Source: Symbiodinium natans (taxonomy: Eukaryota; Sar; Dinophyceae; Suessiales; Symbiodiniaceae). From it: a stretch of 64,000 nt of DNA. Both the position numbers and the translations under genes were made by a program. The notes under the pieces are model-generated. The model was given only the letters and a program-made list of their open reading frames with translations, had not been told where the DNA came from and did no database searches. The first letter of the stretch is position 1; every line of letters begins with the position of its first letter. This document shows positions 51,005 through 60,856 of this stretch, one piece after another. Where the stretch lies: positions 405,001 through 469,000 of the forward strand of contig CAJNDS010002091.1 in NCBI GenBank assembly GCA_905221605.1, read 5' to 3'.

Positions 51005-51152
51005 TCCCTTGTCCAAGAGACAGGTTCTGGGCACTACCCTAAACCCTAAACCCTAAACCCTGAACCCTAAACCCTAAACCCTAAACCCTAAACCCCAAAC
51101 CCTAAACCCTAAACCCTGAACTCCCTTGTCCAAGAGACAGGTTCTGGGCACT
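51005..51152. repeat. telomere tract flanked by a 31-bp direct repeat
   Basis: TCCCTTGTCCAAGAGACAGG plus the next 11 bases occurs identically at 51005-51035 and 51122-51152. Between them is 86 bp of CCCTAAA heptamers. It has the structure of an insertion with duplicated flanks. Confidence 0.95.
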
Positions 51153-51189
51153 TCGGGCACGGAGCCTGGGCCTGCAGAAAACTCGGAGT
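51124..51189 (-). CDS. long minus-strand gene, exon-like island (S4)
   Basis: Minus strand reads TPSFLQAQAPCPKCPEPVSW with a CxxC pair; acceptor TGCACCAG|AC. Its 3' part is the 31-bp duplicated segment, so the telomere tract at 51036-51121 may be a young intron or a disrupting insertion. Confidence 0.45.
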
Positions 51190-51367
51190 CTGGTGCACAT
51201 CCGACCCTGAACCCTGCCTACAGGCTTAGGGTTTAGGGTTTAGGGTTTAGGGTTGCCTACAAGAAGGGCTTTGGACTAAACCCTAAACCGTAAACCCCAA
51301 ACCCCAGGCCCTAAACCCTGGACCTTACGTCCCAAATCATGAACTGCACCCGAAGTGAAAAGAGAAA

Positions 51368-51442
51368 CCCTGAACCTAAACCCTAAACCCTAAACCCTAA
51401 ACCCTAAACCCTAAACCCTAAACCCTAAACCCTAAACCCTCC
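51368..51442. repeat. CCCTAAA tract
   Basis: About ten C-strand heptamers. Confidence 0.95.
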
Positions 51443-51560
51443 TAAACCCTGAAGCCAAAGTCCCTGCAAGAGCTTGGGCCGAGGAATTCAAGTCAAAACC
51501 TTGCACGACCTGCCTTTGTTTCCCCAATTCGTCTGGTGACTTCACTTAGAGGAAACAGAA

Positions 51561-51650
51561 GGGTTTAGGGTTTAGGGTTTAGGGTTTAGGGTTTAGGGTT
51601 TAGGGTTTAGGGTTTAGGGTTTAGGGTCTAGGGTTTAGGGCTTAGGGTAC
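51561..51650. repeat. TTTAGGG tract
   Basis: About 12 G-strand heptamers. Confidence 0.95.
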
Positions 51651-51887
51651 GCAAGACATCTGTCTACTTAACAATGCGAGCATATTTCCCAAAGGGACCT
51701 GTGACTAGAGCTTCTTTGTTTGTTTTTTTGGGAGAGGGGAAGGGGGGGGGGGGTCGGGTAGCGCGCTACATTTAGTGAGTTGATTGGTAAGGTCTGGGGC
51801 TACAGGTAAGGGGCATGCTAAGGTTTTGGCTTGAGGCCCTCGAGCACTTTCTCCCCGATTCATTCCTCCCAGCTGAGCTCACTTTAG

Positions 51888-51962
51888 GTTTAGGGTTTAG
51901 GGTTTAGGGTTTAGGGTTTAGGGTTTAGGGTTTAGGGTTTAGGGTTTAGGGGTTAGGGTTTA
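51888..51962. repeat. TTTAGGG tract
   Basis: About ten G-strand heptamers. Confidence 0.95.
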
Positions 51963-52378
51963 AACCGGAACCCTGAACGTTAAACGACATCGGGGTTTGC
52001 TCTCCCCAGATGGGGCTTAGGGAGGAAGTATTAGGGAATTTGAGTTACGCCCCTTGAACCCCCTACCCTATACCTTATGGTAGAGGCACTTAGAAAGTAC
52101 CTTAAATGGGTCACCCGACTTACAAAGCCCCCGGATCCTTTAAGTACAATGGGTAGAAAATAGGGGTACCCCATGTACTAGAAAAGTCCTCCAATTTTTG
52201 AAGCCCCCCTGGCTGGGACTCCCCAATTATAGCTCCCAAGTGGCCCTGTGAGTTGCCCTATTCGCCTTAAACCCTAAACCCAAAATCCCTAAACCCTAAA
52301 CCCTAAACCCTAAACCCTAAACCCTAAATCCCTAAACCCTAAACCCTGAACCCGAAAAGTGCGGCGGCCCCACCCAAC

Positions 52379-52420
52379 CTGCTCGGTCTTGTTTTGCTTC
52401 GAAACTTCAGTACCGAGCTC
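52379..52420 (-). CDS. long minus-strand gene, exon (S3)
   Basis: Pyrimidine tract and acceptor CCGCTGCAG|GAG, donor GAGCAG|GTTGGG: one of the clearest splice frames. 14 codons: ELGTEVSKQNKTEQ. Confidence 0.68.
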
Positions 52421-53535
52421 CTGCAGCGGCTATTGAGGCAGGCTCGGGGGAGCCCATGGTTTGGGGTTTAGGGTTTAGGGTTTAGGGTTTCGGGTTTGGG
52501 GTTTGGGGTTTGGGGTTTAGGGTTTAGAAATGCTTACCCCCCCTTAGAGAAAGCCCTGAAACTCGAGGGTTTAGGGTTTAGGGAGTTTAGAAGTTTAGGG
52601 TTTGGGATTTTAGGGTGTAGGGTGTTTGGCAAGATGCAAGACCCAATCATCTTGAACCACCATACTCGACACTCACCTGGGCGTATCTGCTGGTGAGGGA
52701 TAGACAAAACCCAACAAAGGATAATCAACAAATCGACGGCCAGGCATCAAACAAAAAACCTGTCAGCAGGGTTCAAACTACCCTAAAGCAGGCTTTCTAT
52801 TTACCATGGCTACCCTACTCGTAACCCCAAATCCTAACCCTAAACTCTAAACCCTAAACCCCAAACCCTTCACAATACTTGCAAGGGCAGCGGACAGAGA
52901 GCAACAAAAACAGCTTGTCTGCTTCTTCGCAGGCTCCAGCAATTTCAAAAAACGTACCGCATTCTGCCCTCTGAAAGGCTCCAAGTACTTTTTCAGCATC
53001 TCTCCCTACTTGCGACCAGCACATGGGGATTTCCGAAAACAAGGGACCCCTAATATAAACCCCAGATAGAAGGATCTCCTCACAATAAAGACCCCAATTA
53101 GTTAACAAGGTAATTACCCCGAATTTCGGAACCCCCCCCCATACAAACTACAGCACTTTCTGCTGACAAGCTCCAGAGATGGTATCCTGCTACAGCATTT
53201 CCGCTTACTTTGCAAAGTTGCACATGCGCTAAAACAGAAGTTTTGCCTAGTTCAGGCTGCAACATCTGGGATGGCCCTTGGAGCCCTCTGAACAATAGTT
53301 CCTAAATATGATGCTCCTCTTGAAACCCAATGAGGGAAATATAAAATATCCCTAGGGCCTACCTAGAAAGAGGTTGGGCTGATTTTGCAAGGGCTGAGGC
53401 CAACGTGCTTGGCGACTAAAGCATGTGGGGCGGGCTTGGTTTGCTTTGGTTCGGCATTGTCATAGCGGGGGGCGGGGGGGGGGGGGGGCAGGGCAGGGCC
53501 CGCTCGCCATTTGCAAGGTACATTGATTACACGCA

Positions 53536-53642
53536 GTTGGGATGTTTCCCCACATACTGACAAACCGCCCTTAATGGAGAGTAAATGCATTAGTACTATA
53601 ATCCCTATTGAGGACTGTCAGTATAAGGGGCAGCATCCCAAA
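53536..53642. mobile_element. family D inverted-repeat element
   Basis: GTTGGGATGTTTCCCCACATA at the left and AAGGGGCAGCATCCCAA at the right. Confidence 0.85.
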
Positions 53643-53699
53643 CGCACAGCAGGGCTTAGCTGATGTTTCAGAGGAGAGTCCAGAACTTGGGGGGGGGGG

Positions 53700-53915
53700 G
53701 GGTGGGGCAATGTTTCACTGTCGCCAGAGTAAAAGCCCACGCACGCCCTGAGCTCCTCAAACACTGAAACCACACATCCGAAGCCCGCAGTCCTAGCCAA
53801 CAGCCCGTAGCATGACCCGACGCCCTGTAATGTCAACACGAATCGCAGCAGGCTGTGCTCCTTCTCCTTCAGCTGCTTGCCGTCCGCGTGCACTTGGCGG
53901 ATTTCGTGCTGTAGC
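53700..53915 (-). CDS. long minus-strand gene, exon (X2)
   Basis: Acceptor CACTTCCTAG|G. The minus strand stays open for about 70 codons: LQHEIRQVHADGKQLKEKEH, then SLLRFVLTLQG, then a Gly/Ala/Cys-rich part FEELRACVGFYSGDSE. The first part is coiled-coil-like. Internal splice sites (GGGC|GTCGGG, GGTTTCAG|TG) may remove a short intron around 53750-53810. Confidence 0.65.
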
Positions 53916-53978
53916 CTAGGAAGTGCTGGGGTTAAGAAGTACTTGGAGGTTCATGGTTACTTAATAACCCAATTATAC
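53916..53978 (-). mobile_element. family C remnant forming a 63-nt predicted intron
   Basis: Read on the minus strand: ATCAG|GTATAATTGGGTTATT, the family C end CCATGAACCTCCAAG, and a last acceptor CTTCCTAG|G. Its removal keeps the frame between X1 and X2. Confidence 0.6.
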
Positions 53979-54039
53979 CTGATGACATCGTGGACATTTC
54001 GGGCATCGCCAACGGCACTGGCTGCATCTCTGACGAAAG
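53979..54039 (-). CDS. long minus-strand gene, exon (X1)
   Basis: Acceptor CCCTGGCAG|CT, donor ATCAG|GTATAA, 61 nt. Reads FVRDAASAVGDARNVHDVI. Split codons with S2 (A|CT) and X2 (AG|G) both work. The plus strand is also open over the same bases. Confidence 0.62.
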
Positions 54040-54336
54040 CTGCCAGGGATGGTTGCGAGTGGATGCCGTCGCTTCACCTATCTCGCCAAAACACCTAAAC
54101 TCTGCAATCCTGGCAATCCTAGGTAGGGGTGCTTCCTGGGAATCCCCCCAGGCACGCCTAGTATAGGGGTTAACAGGGAGGGAGCACCCAATTACCGCAG
54201 AGTCTAGGCTTAAGTGAAAAACATTCGGGGCAATTGAGGATTTGATTTGGGGTCTCAGGGATTTTTAGGGTCTAATTAAGGCACCCTAAACCCTAAACCC
54301 TAAACCCCATTGGGGTTTCTGGTTTCGGGCACTAGC

Positions 54337-54400
54337 TCGCGGAATCACAGTCTAGGAGCAGCGAGTTCTGGGCGTTGGCCAAGCTATCGTGGCAGATGGC
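54337..54400 (-). CDS. long minus-strand gene, exon (S2)
   Basis: Acceptor AGCCCGAG|GCC and GC donor CGCGA|GCTAG, 64 nt. Reads AICHDSLANAQNSLLLDCDS then A. Confidence 0.62.
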
Positions 54401-54619
54401 CTCGGGCTGTGCACTGGGTTTAAGGTTTGGGGTCTACTTGGGCTTAGCCCTAAACCCTAAACCCTACGCCCCCACCCTAACCCTAAACCCTATACCCGAT
54501 TAGTACATCCAATACAACCTTGTCTTTGGGACTTAGGTCTATTTAGGTACATTGAGCCTCAGGGGAAGGCTGTGTGGGTGGATTGCACGTTGTCCTCAAC
54601 CCGAAACAGCAGAAGGACA

Positions 54620-54728
54620 AGGGTTTAGGGTTTAGGGTTTAGGGTTTAGGGTTTAGGGTTTAGGGTTTAGGGTTTAGGGTTTAGGGTTTAGGGTTTAGGG
54701 TTTAGGGTTTAGGGTTTAGGGTTTAGGG
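54620..54728. repeat. TTTAGGG tract
   Basis: About 15 perfect G-strand heptamers. Confidence 0.97.
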
Positions 54729-54756
54729 CCAGCAAAGACCTGATTAAAATCCCTAC

Positions 54757-54783
54757 ATTCCCCCCCCCCCCCCCCCCCCCCCC
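54757..54783. repeat. poly-C run
   Basis: About 25 consecutive C. Confidence 0.95.
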
Positions 54784-54799
54784 AACAGTACCTTAAAGT

Positions 54800-55085
54800 C
54801 CTAAACCCTAAAACCCTAAACCCCAAACCCTAGACTCACAAGCCTAAGCCCCGAACCCTAAACCCCAAACCTAGATTTTTCAAGCCCGAAACCCTAAACC
54901 CTAAGCCCCAAACCCTAAACCCACAAGCCCTGAAAACCCAAACCACCTAAACCGCAAACCCTAAACCCTAAACCCTAAACCCTAAACCCTAAACCCTGAA
55001 CCCTAAACCCTAAACCCTAAACTCTAAACCCTAAACCCCAAACCCTAAACCCTAAACCCCAAACCCTAACCCACAAACCCAGATC
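54800..55085. repeat. CCCTAAA tract, degenerate
   Basis: C-strand heptamers with CCCCAAA, CCCTGAA and CCGCAAA variants. Confidence 0.93.
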
Positions 55086-55150
55086 TTCTACAAGCCCCAA
55101 ACTGACAGATCCCGAAACCTCGGAAGCTCCTGAGTCCCCTGTCCCGACGT

Positions 55151-55245
55151 GGGTTTAGGGTTTAGGGTTTAGGGTTTAGGGTCTAGGGTTTAGGGTTTAG
55201 GGTTTAGGGTTTAGGATTTAGGGTTTAGGGTTTAGGGTTTAGGGA
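55151..55245. repeat. TTTAGGG tract
   Basis: About 13 G-strand heptamers. Confidence 0.95.
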
Positions 55246-55387
55246 GAACAGATGCAAGGGCTTAGGGTTCAGGGCTTAGGGCTTCGGGTTTAGGGCTTGG
55301 GGCTTCTGGTTCGGAGCTATAGGGTTGAGGGCTTTAGGTCTTTTGGGTTCAAGCTTCAGGGTTGTAGGGCTTTAGGGTTTTGGTTGT

Positions 55388-55492
55388 GTGGGTGTGTGGG
55401 CAGAGTGTGGCGTGTGGAGTGTGGGAGTGTGGAGCGTGGAGTGTGGAGCGTGGAATGTCGAGTGTGGAGTGAGTGTGGAGTGTGGGGTGTAT
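55388..55492. repeat. GTGTGGAGC/GTGTGGAGT minisatellite
   Basis: Short units built on GTGTGGAGT, about 11 units. Confidence 0.88.
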
Positions 55493-55610
55493 AAGGCATT
55501 CCCTAAACCCAACACCCAAAACCCTAAGCCCTAAGCGCTAAACCCTAAACCGTAAACCCTAAACCCTAAACCCCAAACCCCCACACCGAAGGAGACCCCT
55601 GGGGCGCTCA

Positions 55611-55682
55611 GTCGCGCACGTCGCCGGGAGCGCAGGGCTCGGCCAGCGACAGGGGAAGCAGCAGCGCGGCGATGCGGAACAT
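55611..55682 (-). CDS. long minus-strand gene, first coding exon with signal peptide (S1)
   Basis: An ATG at 55682 opens MFRIAALLLPLSLAEPCAPG followed by D: a basic residue, a hydrophobic core of about 11, then Ala/Cys, a typical signal peptide. GT donor GGCGAC|GTGCG at 55619 or GA donor CGACT|GAG at 55609. A GC-rich island with telomere-like repeats on both sides. It sets the 5' end and direction of the gene that runs leftward. Confidence 0.68.
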
Positions 55683-55688
55683 CTTGGG

Positions 55689-55870
55689 AGGTTTAGGGGT
55701 TTGGGGGTTTGGGGTTTCGGGGTTTGGGGGTTTAGGGGTTTAGGGGCTTAGGGTTTAGGGGCTTAGGGGTTTAGGGGTTTAGGGGTTGAGGGGTTTAGGG
55801 GTTTAGGGGTTTAGGGGTTTATGAGGGTTTATCAGGGTTTAGGGTTTGGAGTTTAGGGTTTATGGCTTAG
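55689..55870. repeat. TTTAGGGG 8-mer array
   Basis: Octamers and related GGGGTTT units upstream of the signal-peptide exon. Confidence 0.93.
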
Positions 55871-55949
55871 GGCTGAGAGTGTGAAGAGCTGCAGGTGTGG
55901 AGGCATCGGGCCTTGGGGCTGGGATCAGCCTCGTTGTCCAGCTTGATAG

Positions 55950-56085
55950 GGTTTAGGGTTTAGGGTTTAGGGTTTAGGGCTTAGGGTTTAGGGTTTAGGG
56001 TTTAGGGTTTAGGGTTTAGGGTTTAGGGTTTAGGGTTTAGGGTTTAGGGTTTAGGGTTTAGGGTTTAGGGTTCAGGGTTTAGGGC
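55950..56085. repeat. TTTAGGG tract
   Basis: About 19 G-strand heptamers. Confidence 0.97.
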
Positions 56086-56293
56086 GTAAGCCACCCAGGG
56101 TTGAGGAGGGATTCAAGGCTTCGGTTGCCTAAACCCTAAACCCTAAGCCCTGAACCCTACGCCCTAAGCCCTAAACCCTAAACCCTAAAACCTAAGCTAA
56201 ACTCCAAGCCCTAAACCTTGAAGCGGAAGCTTGGAGGCTTCCAACCAATCCATCCTTTGTTGTTTTTCATGTATTTTTATTCTTTTTTTTTTT

Positions 56294-56548
56294 TGGGGGG
56301 GGGGGGGGGGGGTCGGGGGGGTGGGGGGGGGGGGGGGGGGGGGTCGGGGGGGGGGCGGGGGGGGGGGGGGGGGGGGTTGGGGGGGGGGGGTCGGGGGGGG
56401 GGGGGGGGGGTCGGGGGGGGGGGGGTCGGGGGGGGGGGGGGTCGGGGGGGGGGGGGGGGTCGGGGGGGGGGGGGGGGTCGGGGGGGGGGGGGGGGGGTCA
56501 GGGGGGTTTGGGGGGGGGGTGGGGGGGGGGGGAGGGGGGGTGGGGGGG
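56294..56548. repeat. 250-bp nearly pure G tract
   Basis: G runs of 8-20 separated by TC, T or C at intervals of about 14-18 bp, preceded by T11. The open frames across it are low complexity and not genes. Confidence 0.97.
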
Positions 56549-57007
56549 CCGCGGTACCTAAGCTGCTCATGAGAGTAGCCCAACTCCACAAGAGGGTACC
56601 CCAACACGAGGGATGCAACGCATCAGCCGCGAGGGGAAAATCCCAAACCCTAAATCCTAAACCCTAAAACCTAAACCCCAAACCCCAAACCCTAAACCCT
56701 AAACCCTACACCCCAACCTTTGAGGACTCCGGCTCCTTCCCAAAAGAGTGGCCCCAAGCAAGTCTCAAGTCTAGGCCCGGCTTCGCATCCCCAAATCTTG
56801 AATCAACCCGTTTAGGGTTTAGGGTTTAGGGTTTAGGGTTTCGGGTTTCGGGTTTCGGGTTTCGGGTTTAGGGCTCCCTGTGCATTAATAAACAAGAGTT
56901 CCGTTTTTGGTTCCTTTATCAAGGGTGCTGCCTTGTAACGGGTACCCAAGAAGAGGCAAGCACCCAAATCCTGAAGCAACCAAAGGAAACCTACTTTCTG
57001 CCCTTCA

Positions 57008-57320
57008 TTAAAGCAATGAGGGCCAAACACCTCGATTCTTGGCAGCGCATACCTTTCTTTTGCCTCGATGCTCCGGAATCTTGCAAATCTGGGATGCCCA
57101 GAACAAGTAGGCCGACGCGCTATTTTTATTTATGTTTTCGGCGTGACCTCCATGCTCCCAGTCTTCTCCAGGAACTGGATTTTCTCCTGCAAGTGCCATT
57201 GCGGCGAAGACTCCAGTGGTGGTCAGATCATCATTCCAGCCTGCATCGCTGAGTTCCGCGTTGGGATCATAGGCTCTGAGAAAGCCCAACATTGGCCAGT
57301 TTCCTACCGCACTGTCGTGT
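57008..57320. CDS. coding-like segment, strand unresolved
   Basis: Plus strand: acceptor GTCTTCTCCAG|G at 57168, then NWIFSCKCHCGEDSSGGQII and on to SYRTVVLSQ|GTCACC, a good exon. Minus strand: an open frame of 94 codons containing NAELSDAGWNDDLTTTGVFA. Both have normal composition. Not recognised on either strand. Confidence 0.45.
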
Positions 57321-57633
57321 TGAGCCAGGTCACCCCAAACCCGAAACCTCCCAAACCCTGAAATCAGCCGAAGTCATCGTCGGAACCCCTCCAGCAGTTC
57401 CAGAAATCAGGACCCGTTCATCCCACAACATCCTCGGTTTCAAGGTTTAGGGCTTAGGGATTAGGGTTTCGGGCTTAGGGTTTAGGAACCCTAAGCCCTG
57501 AACCAAATCCTCTCTTCCAGCAGAGGCACATCGCAAATGTGAATGTAGAGGGCTCAGAGAGCAAAAGAAAAGGCCGATAGGGCTAGGATTTTTCCCTTGG
57601 CTTGACTCGAGCCAGCCAAAGACGCGGCTGATG

Positions 57634-57678
<45 letters not shown>

Positions 57679-57748
57679 TATATTTTTATTTATTTATTTA
57701 TTTAAGTTTTTGTATAGATATAGATAGATAGATAGATAGACAGAGTGC
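57634..57748. repeat. (AT)n, ATTT and GATA microsatellites
   Basis: AT dinucleotides, then TTTA and GATA tetramers. Confidence 0.93.
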
Positions 57749-58570
57749 GTAGAGTTAGGGGAAGGAAGTGTTGCGCCCCGCTGGAACAAAAAGACACTTC
57801 AGGGCCCAAAGTAGTACCCCTGAACCCTAAACACAAACCTTTGCTGTAATGGTTTTTCAACCCAACTTTGGGGTTTAGGGCTTGGGCTGTAGTTGAAGGA
57901 TTGAGCTAGGAAGTCGCGACTAAGTAGGGTATTAGGATAACTGCAATTGGAGTTTAGGGTTTACTGTGGGGCTTAAGGGCACCGACTTTCTGGTTCAATC
58001 TAGTAGGGAAATCGGGAATTAAAGCTCAGATTCCCCTTTCGGCCTTCTTGAGGATTCTGCAGGGCACCCTAAACTCCCGGTTTGACTAAGAACGCATATG
58101 CAACATGCAAAGCAAATCTGGGAGTCGCTTCATGAACCACAGACTAATGTAAAGTTTTGGGTTGGCGGTTTAAAGTTTCGGGCTCAGGTTTAGGGCTTAG
58201 GGTTTGGGGCTTGGGTTTGGGGTTTAGAGTTCAAGCTTTCAGATAAAAACATCCGTGGGGTATGTGGGATCCTATACTACCCCCTGCCCACAACAAGCCC
58301 AACGTCTGATGGGGCTTAGGGTTTAGGGTTTAGGGTTTAGGGTTTAGGGTTTAGGGTTTAGGGTGCTAGGATCCCATGAGGCCCTGAACTTCAATCCAAA
58401 CCCTACGTGGAAATACATGTCACCCCAAGGTGGACACCCACGCAGAGATCTGCACATCACTCGAGAGAATACACATCACAAGATACGAAACCCTAATGTG
58501 GACGCCGGATTATAGTATACAGTTCTCAGCCACTGATCGTTGAAAAATCCACCAAATCTCGCGGACGCTG

Positions 58571-59239
58571 ATGCTTCGGCCCACGTTTACTTCAGTCCCG
58601 AAGGAGATGCCACTTTTAGCTATACAGCCACTGATTGCTCAAAATCCACCAAACCTCGCGGACACTGATGTTTCAGGCCATGTTGAAATCAACTGGGCGT
58701 CGCAGCAGGGACCTTGTTCGGGTCAGGGCTGTGTGTCCAGTGAACCAAACCCAGCGACGGAGACTCTTGTGCATTGCGAAAAACTCGACTTCCGCAAGGG
58801 CTTCCACAAGCCAAGGGCTTCCGCAAAACCTTCCACCTGCTTCCGCGAGCACAAAGCGACTTGGACACAAGAAACATCATTGTTTGCTGATTCGTTAGCG
58901 TTGTCACAACCACTTAAATTGACCGCTGCTCGCTTGGGGAGAAGGAATTTTCAGAGAACTGCAACTGGATCCAGCCCAGGTCACATGCTGCCATTTGCTC
59001 GACCCCCACGTGGACACTTCAGCGTTGAGTGCACGACCCATTGTTCCGACGAGGTAGTTTCCATGCAAGATCCCATTGTGGACGCCCCATCGATTGAAAA
59101 ATGGAGCAGCTTGGATCGTTGCCGGGTCCTGTTCCGAAGTGCAAAAGCCCCAATGCGGACGCCGATCGATGTTTGTTTACACAGAGCGATGCGAGTAAAC
59201 CCTCCCCCCCCCTCCCAGACCCTAAACCCGAAGCCCTAA
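58571..59239 (+). CDS. plus-strand ORF of 222 codons, unknown
   Basis: The longest open frame that is not low complexity. Composition is ordinary (for example FADSLALSQPLKLTAARLG), but the last residues come from telomere heptamers, so the true end is unknown. The first 100 bp resemble the sequence just upstream (AGCCACTGAT(C/T)G, AATCCACCAAA(T/C)CTCGCGGAC), so an internal duplication is present. No motif recognised; may be chance. Confidence 0.35.
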   Translation: MLRPTFTSVPKEMPLLAIQPLIAQNPPNLADTDVSGHVEINWASQQGPCSGQGCVSSEPNPATETLVHCEKLDFRKGFHKPRASAKPSTCFREHKATWTQETSLFADSLALSQPLKLTAARLGRRNFQRTATGSSPGHMLPFARPPRGHFSVECTTHCSDEVVSMQDPIVDAPSIEKWSSLDRCRVLFRSAKAPMRTPIDVCLHRAMRVNPPPPSQTLNPKP

Positions 59240-59350
59240 ACCCTAAACCCAAAAAAACCCAAGCCCTAAACCCTGAACCCGAAGCCCTAAACCCTAAACC
59301 CTAAATCCCAAGCCCTAAACCCTAAACTCTAAACCCTATACATCCCAAGC

Positions 59351-59384
59351 AGAGATCGTCGACCCGTGCCGGCGCATTGCGAGC
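59351..59384 (-). CDS. basic-protein gene, third exon
   Basis: Acceptor CCCACAG|GCT, phase 0, reading ARNAPARVDDL; GC donor CTCT|GCTTGG or further. The plus strand also reads well here (RRIASLWDALGPCWPPPF). Confidence 0.42.
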
Positions 59385-59459
59385 CTGTGGGATGCGCTCG
59401 GGCCATGCTGGCCGCCGCCTTTCAAAGAGGCTGTGTTGTTAAGACACCCAGGGTTTTAG

Positions 59460-59557
59460 GGGTTTTAGGGGTTTTTAGGGTTTAGGGTTTAGGGTTTAGG
59501 GTTTAGGGTTTAGGGTTTAGGGTTTAGGGTTTAGGGTTTAGGGTTTAGGGTTTAGGG
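59460..59557. repeat. TTTAGGG tract
   Basis: About 13 G-strand heptamers. Confidence 0.96.
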
Positions 59558-59959
59558 GCGATTCATTCGCGTCTAGGGCACTAGGATCTAGGGGGTTTAG
59601 AGCTGAGAGAACTCCGAAACCCCGAACCCAGGGGCTTAGTGTTTCCTTAAACCCTATACCCTAAACCCTAAACCCTAAACCCTAAACCCTGTAGAGACCC
59701 TTTCGTGGGGACAACTTCAAGGAGTTTCCGGGTGGGCGGGGGCTATGAAAGGGTGGTGTGACGAAAACTGGCCAGCTGAGGGGCCTAACCCCTAAATCCT
59801 AAGTGTCGGGTTTAGGGTTTATAAAGGTTTAGGGTTTAGGGTTTGGGGTTTGGGGTTTAGGGTTTGTCCAGGTTGAGGGTTTAACCCTACAGACCCTTGA
59901 ATCCCCTACAAGCTCAAGTCGCCAAAGCCCTCTACAGTACCTGCTTGACTCTCAAGCTT

Positions 59960-60049
59960 ACACCAGCAGTCCTTAATAGGGATGATAATAATTACGGGGT
60001 ACGAAAATCCCTGTTTTTGGACTGTTAGTATAAGGGGGAAGATGCCAAG
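59960..60049. mobile_element. family D element, diverged
   Basis: CAGTCCTTAATAGGGATG at the left and GGACTGTTAGTATAAGGGGG at the right. Confidence 0.75.
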
Positions 60050-60067
60050 CTAAAGCCATAAACCAGC

Positions 60068-60128
60068 CTGATGTCCGGGGCGGAACGTTTTGCGCGCCAA
60101 GCGCTTTTGGATGAAGCGCTGGTCGCGC
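60068..60128 (-). CDS. basic-protein gene, second exon
   Basis: Pyrimidine-rich acceptor region ending ACGGATAG|G and GC donor CATCAG|GCTGG, 61 nt: RDQRFIQKRLARKTFRPGHQ. The first base completes an Arg codon from the 60.9 kb exon. Strongly basic, possibly RNA- or DNA-binding, but the family is not recognised. Confidence 0.65.
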
Positions 60129-60383
60129 CTATCCGTTAAAAAGCCAAGCGGAAAGAGTAGGAGCGAACGGCCTGCGTTGAGAATGAGCCTCTCAGCAAGA
60201 AGCCACTAAAGTCTCTGTAAACCTGAAGCCTTCAAGATACTAAACCGGCTTTCAAAGGAAAAAAAGGCTCAAAGTTGCTACTAATACGATAATCCCTAAG
60301 CTTTCACCCTAAATCCTAAGCCGAATAAGTGCAGCTTTTTTGTTGTAGGATCTCGAGGACCGCAACTAGGCAACCCTAAATTT

Positions 60384-60607
60384 GCAACATATACAGTCAT
60401 TATAGGGACTATACAAGGAGAGGCCCCCTAGTTATAAGTAGAGCTATAAGAGCCTTAAATTGGGTTATAAGGATCCTGAATTAGGTTATAAGTCCCTTAA
60501 CTACAGTTAGTATAGTAAGGCGGCAACATATACAGTCCTTTATAGGGTATAGTACCCCTTACTCTCATCCCCATGAAGGACTGTTAGTATAAGGGGGAAC
60601 ATCCCAA
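60384..60607. mobile_element. family D element, compound
   Basis: ACATATACAGTC(A/C)TTATAGGG twice, an inner palindrome with TTATAAG blocks, and a family D right end AGGACTGTTAGTATAAGGGG. Probably one element inserted in another. Confidence 0.75.
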
Positions 60608-60856
60608 CCTAGACAGCTTGGGCTTACGGCTGAAGGGAAAAGACCGAGACTTTTGGGGTTTAGGGTTTGGGGTATTAGGGTTTAGGGCATTAGGGTTTAG
60701 GGTTTAGGGCATGAACCTCTCAACGCTGTGTACCCTGTAAGCCCTCAACCTCACCCAGATGCACACACAACCCTAAACCCTAAACCCGGGCCCTAAACCC
60801 CTACACCCTAGCTAAACCCTAAACCCTAAACCCCAAACCCTATAAAAACCCGAAAC

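Noticed and set aside
56197-56667. Gly-rich or Pro-rich ORFs of 113-149 aa over the G tract
   Set aside because: Low complexity; open only because G and C runs have no stops.
2738-59304. Many short ORFs ending in LNPKP
   Set aside because: CCCTAAA read in any frame gives L-N-P-K-P-stop within 21 nt. The ending is a property of the telomere repeat, not of real C-termini.
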